Source of the DNA: Brugia malayi
Taxonomy: Eukaryota; Nematoda; Chromadorea; Rhabditida; Onchocercidae
Direction: 5' to 3'
Assembly (NCBI RefSeq): GCF_000002995.4
Contig: NW_025062478.1
Location: forward strand, 13,251,462 to 13,315,461
DNA: 64,000 nucleotides
In this document: piece by piece, positions 59,351 through 64,000 of the stretch
Layout: each line of letters opens with the position of its first letter
Numbering within the stretch: position 1 is the stretch's first letter
The notes under the pieces: model-generated
The model's database searches: none
The model's input: the letters and a program-made list of their open reading frames with translations, nothing else
What the model was told of the DNA's origin: nothing
Position numbers and translations under genes: made by a program

Positions 59351-62066
59351 TTATAAATGTAATTAATCACTTCTATTCGAATTTAAAGGAAAAAATTCTT
59401 TCATTGTTTTTATTTGTATGGAAATTTTTGTTTGATTAATATAATATTATAAATTAAATTATAAAGTAGTATAAATTAATTTAAACAATGTAATAGTATA
59501 AAGTAATCTAACATATACTATGAGAAAAGTTAGTATAATCAATAATATATTCTATTAATTTTGTTCATCACTTATTATCCTGTTCTATCAATTAATTAAT
59601 GATTATACTTCAACTATTCAATTTCTTTTTTATCTAAGTATCACCAAAATGTAACATTTTCAAAATTTTTATATATATATATATATAAAAAAAAAAAAAA
59701 AAAAAAAACGAAAAAAAGAAAACAACTTTAAAAAAAAAAAAAAATCTTCAATATTACTTAAATATTGTAAAAAATTATTAGTTCATATTCCTTCCTTTTT
59801 ATAATAAAAATAAAAATCTTTCATTCGTTTTTTTTTTTTTTTTCTGGAAACAATGAAGAATATAATAATAAAAGACTAAAAATGAAACATTTTTCAAACT
59901 TTTAGAAATAGTAAATTATTATTGTAACTTTTTTTTTTTTTAATAATGTGATAACTTAACAGATATGTTAATGAGATAGTGTTAATTAAAAAGGAAAATA
60001 TTAAACTTAATTAAAAGTGATAAAGTAATAATTAAATATGAAAAAAATACAAGCAGTATTTGAGTATTATTAGAGATAAAAAAAAGATTAATTAACTGTA
60101 ATAAAATTGAAATGCAATTAAAAAAAAAAAAAAAACTGAAACGAACGAAACTTTTTTCTTCTTTCTTTCATTCATAAAATTCACTAACTAATTGACTATA
60201 AATAATAGCTTTTGATAATTTTACTGATTAACTAATGAAAAAAATATTAAAAAGTTAAAAAAAAAAAATGTAATTTAAAAAGACTTAAAATTTCAATAAA
60301 TTAATCATACAATGGAATAATTCCAGGGTGCATTTAAATATATATATATAGTTATCGTTGAAAAAAAAAAGAAACAAATGAAATAATAATTAAATAAATT
60401 AACTACAAAATTATACATTGTTGCAAGAAATCACTTTATGATATTTTTTAAAATATAAATGATAATTTTAAATTCATTAAGCTTACAATTATTTGAAATA
60501 GGATATTTAATTGTAATAATTTTAATTTCTATCTGTTTATTTAAATAATCTGTTCAATGAATGCTTTCTGTTTATATGTAATCGTTATACATTTAATTTT
60601 TGTTTTATATTATTAAGAAATGGAATTTTTGAAAGATACTTTTATCAGTATGAAGTTCTTATCATTTGTTTATTGATAATGTTCAATGATAATATCGCTG
60701 TTATTCGGATTATTCATTCTCTAATTGCAGAATAATCATAATTTCAAGAATAATAGAAAATTCAATGTTTAAATATTGCTTCATCATTCTTATCATTTAT
60801 ATGGATGATAAGAAATGACCATTCGCAAACATATCTTTCCATCAATAATTTAATTTATTTCCTTTATTGATAATTAATTGTTAAATGAGTTATTGTAAAA
60901 TTTGACTGATAATAATTTTAGCTAATTTATTTCAATCATATAAGAAAGTATTAGCATTGTTTTTATTTTATTTCATTTCATTTTTTTTTTTTTGCTTATA
61001 CACTTAGCTGTTTCTCTTCTTTTTTTTTTGTTAATTTTAGAAAGTAATAAATTATTCTTTAAATTTATTTTCGTTTAACAATTAAACAAGAAATCTTTCA
61101 GTGATTAATTTCAATCAAATATTTGCAAAAGAAAATTTTTCTACATGAAAAAAAAAAATAATAAATAAAAAGGAAAACAGAAAGAGTAAATGTTTTTGAA
61201 ATATTCTAATTGAATGAATGGATGAAGTGATCATATAATTGTACAATTTTGCAACTGAAACTCAAATTAAATTCTCTTTGGAGATAAATAATATTTGTTA
61301 TTGTTGAAAAACGGCAAAAAAAAGAAAATGAAAAAAAAAAAATAAATTAAATATAAATATTTTTTATTTTTTATTGAAAGTATAATTTGTGATAAAAATT
61401 TTTATGTGTTTACAAATTGATATTACATCAAAATTATTAAAAAATTTTTATGCTTTAGTTCAAATTTCAAAAAAAAAAGGAAAGGAAAGAAAAAAAAAAT
61501 TAACAGAAAATTAATGGAAATTAATCATTCATTCAGAATAGCGAAATTTACACTTCAATACCAATTTAAATTTTATACTTTTCAGTACTGAAATGGAATT
61601 AATAATAATACTTTTCTTTTTCTTTTTTTGCATAAATTTTTATTAAATATTTTAAAGCACTTTGTTATGAAGCATTTTTTCTCTTTTTTTGTAAACTTTT
61701 GATGCAGAAAATGATGAAAATGGTAGTGCAGAAATGATAGTGCAAAAGATATGACCATTTCGAGACAACAACGATTAGTTTGTCCGATATAAATTAATTT
61801 TAATAATATTTCCATTTGCAACTAGTTTATCTGATCAAATGATTATTGTCATATGCAAAATAAATTATTAATGCTAAGCTTTGAAATTTATAATTGGCAT
61901 ATTTGGTTTATAAAATGTAATATGATTTTATATTTATGGCAATGATAAACTGTAATTATAGGTGTATATTTTAAATTATTTAAAAACGACCAATTTATAT
62001 TATAAATTATATTGTGGTATATTACTAATGGCTTAGACATAGCTTGATTGTAAGAAACGAAAAAAG

Positions 62067-62176
62067 TTTTACTATTACTACTATTACTCTTACTTATTAC
62101 TTCTTATTACTATTACTATTTACTATTAACATGACAATTATTGTTATTATTACTATTACTATTACTATTACTCCTA
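62067..62176. repeat. Imperfect TTACTA/TTATTA microsatellite
   Basis: About 110 bases of loosely repeated TACTAT-type hexamers, just upstream of the 20-bp tandem repeat. Confidence 0.7.
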
Positions 62177-62197
62177 CTAATAAAATAATTAGTTGAT

Positions 62198-62430
62198 GAT
62201 GTTAACTCAACTGATATGATGTTAACTCAACTGATATGATGTTAACTCAAGTGATATGATGTTAACTCAACTGATATGATGTTAACTCAAGTGATATGAT
62301 ATTAACTCAACTGATATGATGTTAACTCAAGTGATATGATATTAACTCAACTGATATGATGTTAACTCAACTGATATGATGTTAACTCAACTGATATGAT
62401 GTTAACTCAACTGATATGATGTCAACTCAA
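62198..62430. repeat. 20-bp tandem repeat, about 11.5 copies
   Basis: Unit GATGTTAACTCAACTGATAT, repeated head to tail. Two kinds of variant occur: CAAG for CAAC in the second half, and ATTAAC for GTTAAC. In two places a CAAG unit is followed directly by an ATTAAC unit, which suggests a 40-bp higher-order duplication. Confidence 0.92.
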
Positions 62431-63028
62431 GTTTGTGATTATTAATAGCGCAACCAAACATGTTTAAATTATTAATTGGTTTTATCATTACATTATTTTT
62501 TCATAACATGATATGCATTTAGATTGTTTTTTCCTTTTAAAAATCATGCAATTAAGTTAAATTTAATTAAATTAGATTAATTAATCAAATTGTTGAATAT
62601 TTGTAATGAAAGTTTGTTACGTAAAATTTGTTAAAGCGAATAAGTATATTTCAGCTTACAAATCTAATCAATCAGCAATTATTGGTACCTTATTAATAAA
62701 GACATTTTCTTTTTTTTTTTTTTTTTGAACAACAAAAATTCTATAATAATTTAAATTATCTTCAATAATTACTTTATTTCAATAGCATAAGTAAATTTGA
62801 AAAAGTTAATGTGAATATTCTGTTTGAAATAATTTTTCAATAAATACTCTGTACTAATAGAATCGGTAACAAACAATTTATCCCTCTCATCTCCTTTTCT
62901 TTTTCTAAAATTGCTGTTTTAGTTCATTCTTTTCCGGATTTTACTTCCTGTTACTTATTCTTATTTTAATTAATATCTTCTATCACATAATATGGATATG
63001 TTAGATCCAATTACCTATTCTCTATTTC

Positions 63029-63150
63029 GATTACCAATTATTAGCTATTCTCTATTCCAGGATTACTAATTATTACCTATTCTCCATTCCAGGATTACTA
63101 ATTATTACCTATTCTCCATTCCAGGATTACTAATTATTACCTATTCTCTC
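63029..63150. repeat. 32-bp tandem repeat, almost four copies
   Basis: Copies at 63029-63060, 63061-63092, 63093-63124 and a partial one to about 63150. They start GATTAC(C/T)AATTATTA and end CATTCCAG or TATTCCAG. A degenerate part-copy precedes them from about 63004. Confidence 0.9.
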
Positions 63151-64000
63151 TTATTAATTGTTAGTCCTAGGAATGAAATAAATTTTATTATTAGAACCCA
63201 AAAAATTTCAATGAAAAGTGCAAAATGAATGTAGAATAAAATGATATAAGTGAAAAACTTCTAATAAAATTAAAATTAATCCTTCATGTAAATTTAAAAG
63301 AATTTCAATGCAATTTATTATTATAATGAAAGAAACAAAATATTTGACAAATATATCTGAAATGTTATTATTATCTTTAGCTTCTCTCATTTTTTTTTTC
63401 TTTTTTTTTAAAATTACATCAAAAGCTGTAAATTTCTATTTTTTTTTTCTTTTTTCAATGCACTTATAAAAAAAAAAAATGATTTAAACTAATAAATCAT
63501 TGTTGATGAATTCTATTAAAATAAAAAACGAAAGAATAAAATTAATTATCATTATTATATCAATCGTATCAACTTATCACCTCACGTGCATTCCACGTGA
63601 AACGCATTTTGAAGCTAATATGAGCTAATCATTTTAGTGCATCAATGTTTACATCTTTCCTGCTCGTACAATAAATTCATCTCAATGTTTAGTAATAACA
63701 GTAATCTCTAGCAATTACTATTTTATATTGTTATTAAACTATATAATTAATTAATTAATTAATTAATTATTATTCGTATTTTTATATTTTATTTATAATT
63801 ATTTATTAATTATATAAGGCTTATTAGGCTCTAAACAATTCATTTAAGTAATACTTATTTTATCATAATATTTCTACATAGAAATTATAAAAAGTCCCAC
63901 TTTTCTTTTCTTTTTCTTTTTTTTTTATTAATATTTTAATAATTATTTTTGATATACGATTAAATCATAATACTTGTAGAAAGAATTTCTAAAGGATTTA

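Larger units (their letters stand above)
59351..64000. other. AT-rich intergenic DNA, no gene seen
   Basis: Dominated by A and T runs, (TA)n and (TTACTA)n-like stretches. No exon chain, RNA gene or domain could be found on either strand. It carries the two tandem repeats listed separately. Confidence 0.55.

Noticed and set aside
62198..63150. Regularly repeated 20-bp and 32-bp units as a CRISPR-like array
   Set aside because: The units are contiguous with no unique spacers, and the genome is eukaryotic; they are ordinary tandem repeats.

Overview
The window looks like nuclear DNA of a nematode, most probably a filarial or other spirurid worm. It is very AT-rich and full of poly(A/T), (TA)n and (TAA)n runs. 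Introns are short to medium and end in the nematode acceptor TTTCAG or TTTTAG. Several start codons sit 0-11 bases after such an acceptor, as expected for spliced-leader trans-splicing. The proteins read best as nematode orthologs. The genus is an inference; no species marker was seen.

Layout. 1-12810: AT-rich, gene-poor DNA with a tRNA-His (7383-7453), minisatellites, and a three-exon gene on the minus strand (9268-9976) for a 104-residue secreted protein with eight cysteines that I do not recognise. 12811-39812: a nested palindromic amplicon. Six near-identical arms of about 2.8 kb, alternating in orientation, each carry one U2 snRNA gene and the decayed 3' half of a LINE. The arms are paired head to head around 1.2 kb spacers, and the pairs are joined by 3.07 kb connectors. 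Spacer 2 and connector 2 are flipped relative to their counterparts. 39813-41230: the 5' (endonuclease) half of the same LINE, kept only at the right edge.

42351-59056: a compact housekeeping block. PRMT1 (7 exons, +), a tail-anchored MSP/VAP-like protein (5 exons, +) and the NatC catalytic subunit NAA30 (5 exons, +) converge on the FACT subunit SPT16 (24 exons, -). All junctions were placed by hand and keep frame, except a likely one-base homopolymer defect in the MSP gene. NAA30 and SPT16 each appear to contain a GC-AG intron. 59070-64000: AT-rich DNA with 20-bp and 32-bp tandem repeats and no recognisable gene.

Functional links: PRMT1, NAA30 and SPT16 act in protein methylation, N-terminal acetylation and chromatin transcription. 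The U2 array supplies the spliceosome. The strongest candidates for something new are the U2 palindrome array, with its flip isomers and LINE-edged boundary, and the small secreted cysteine-rich gene.
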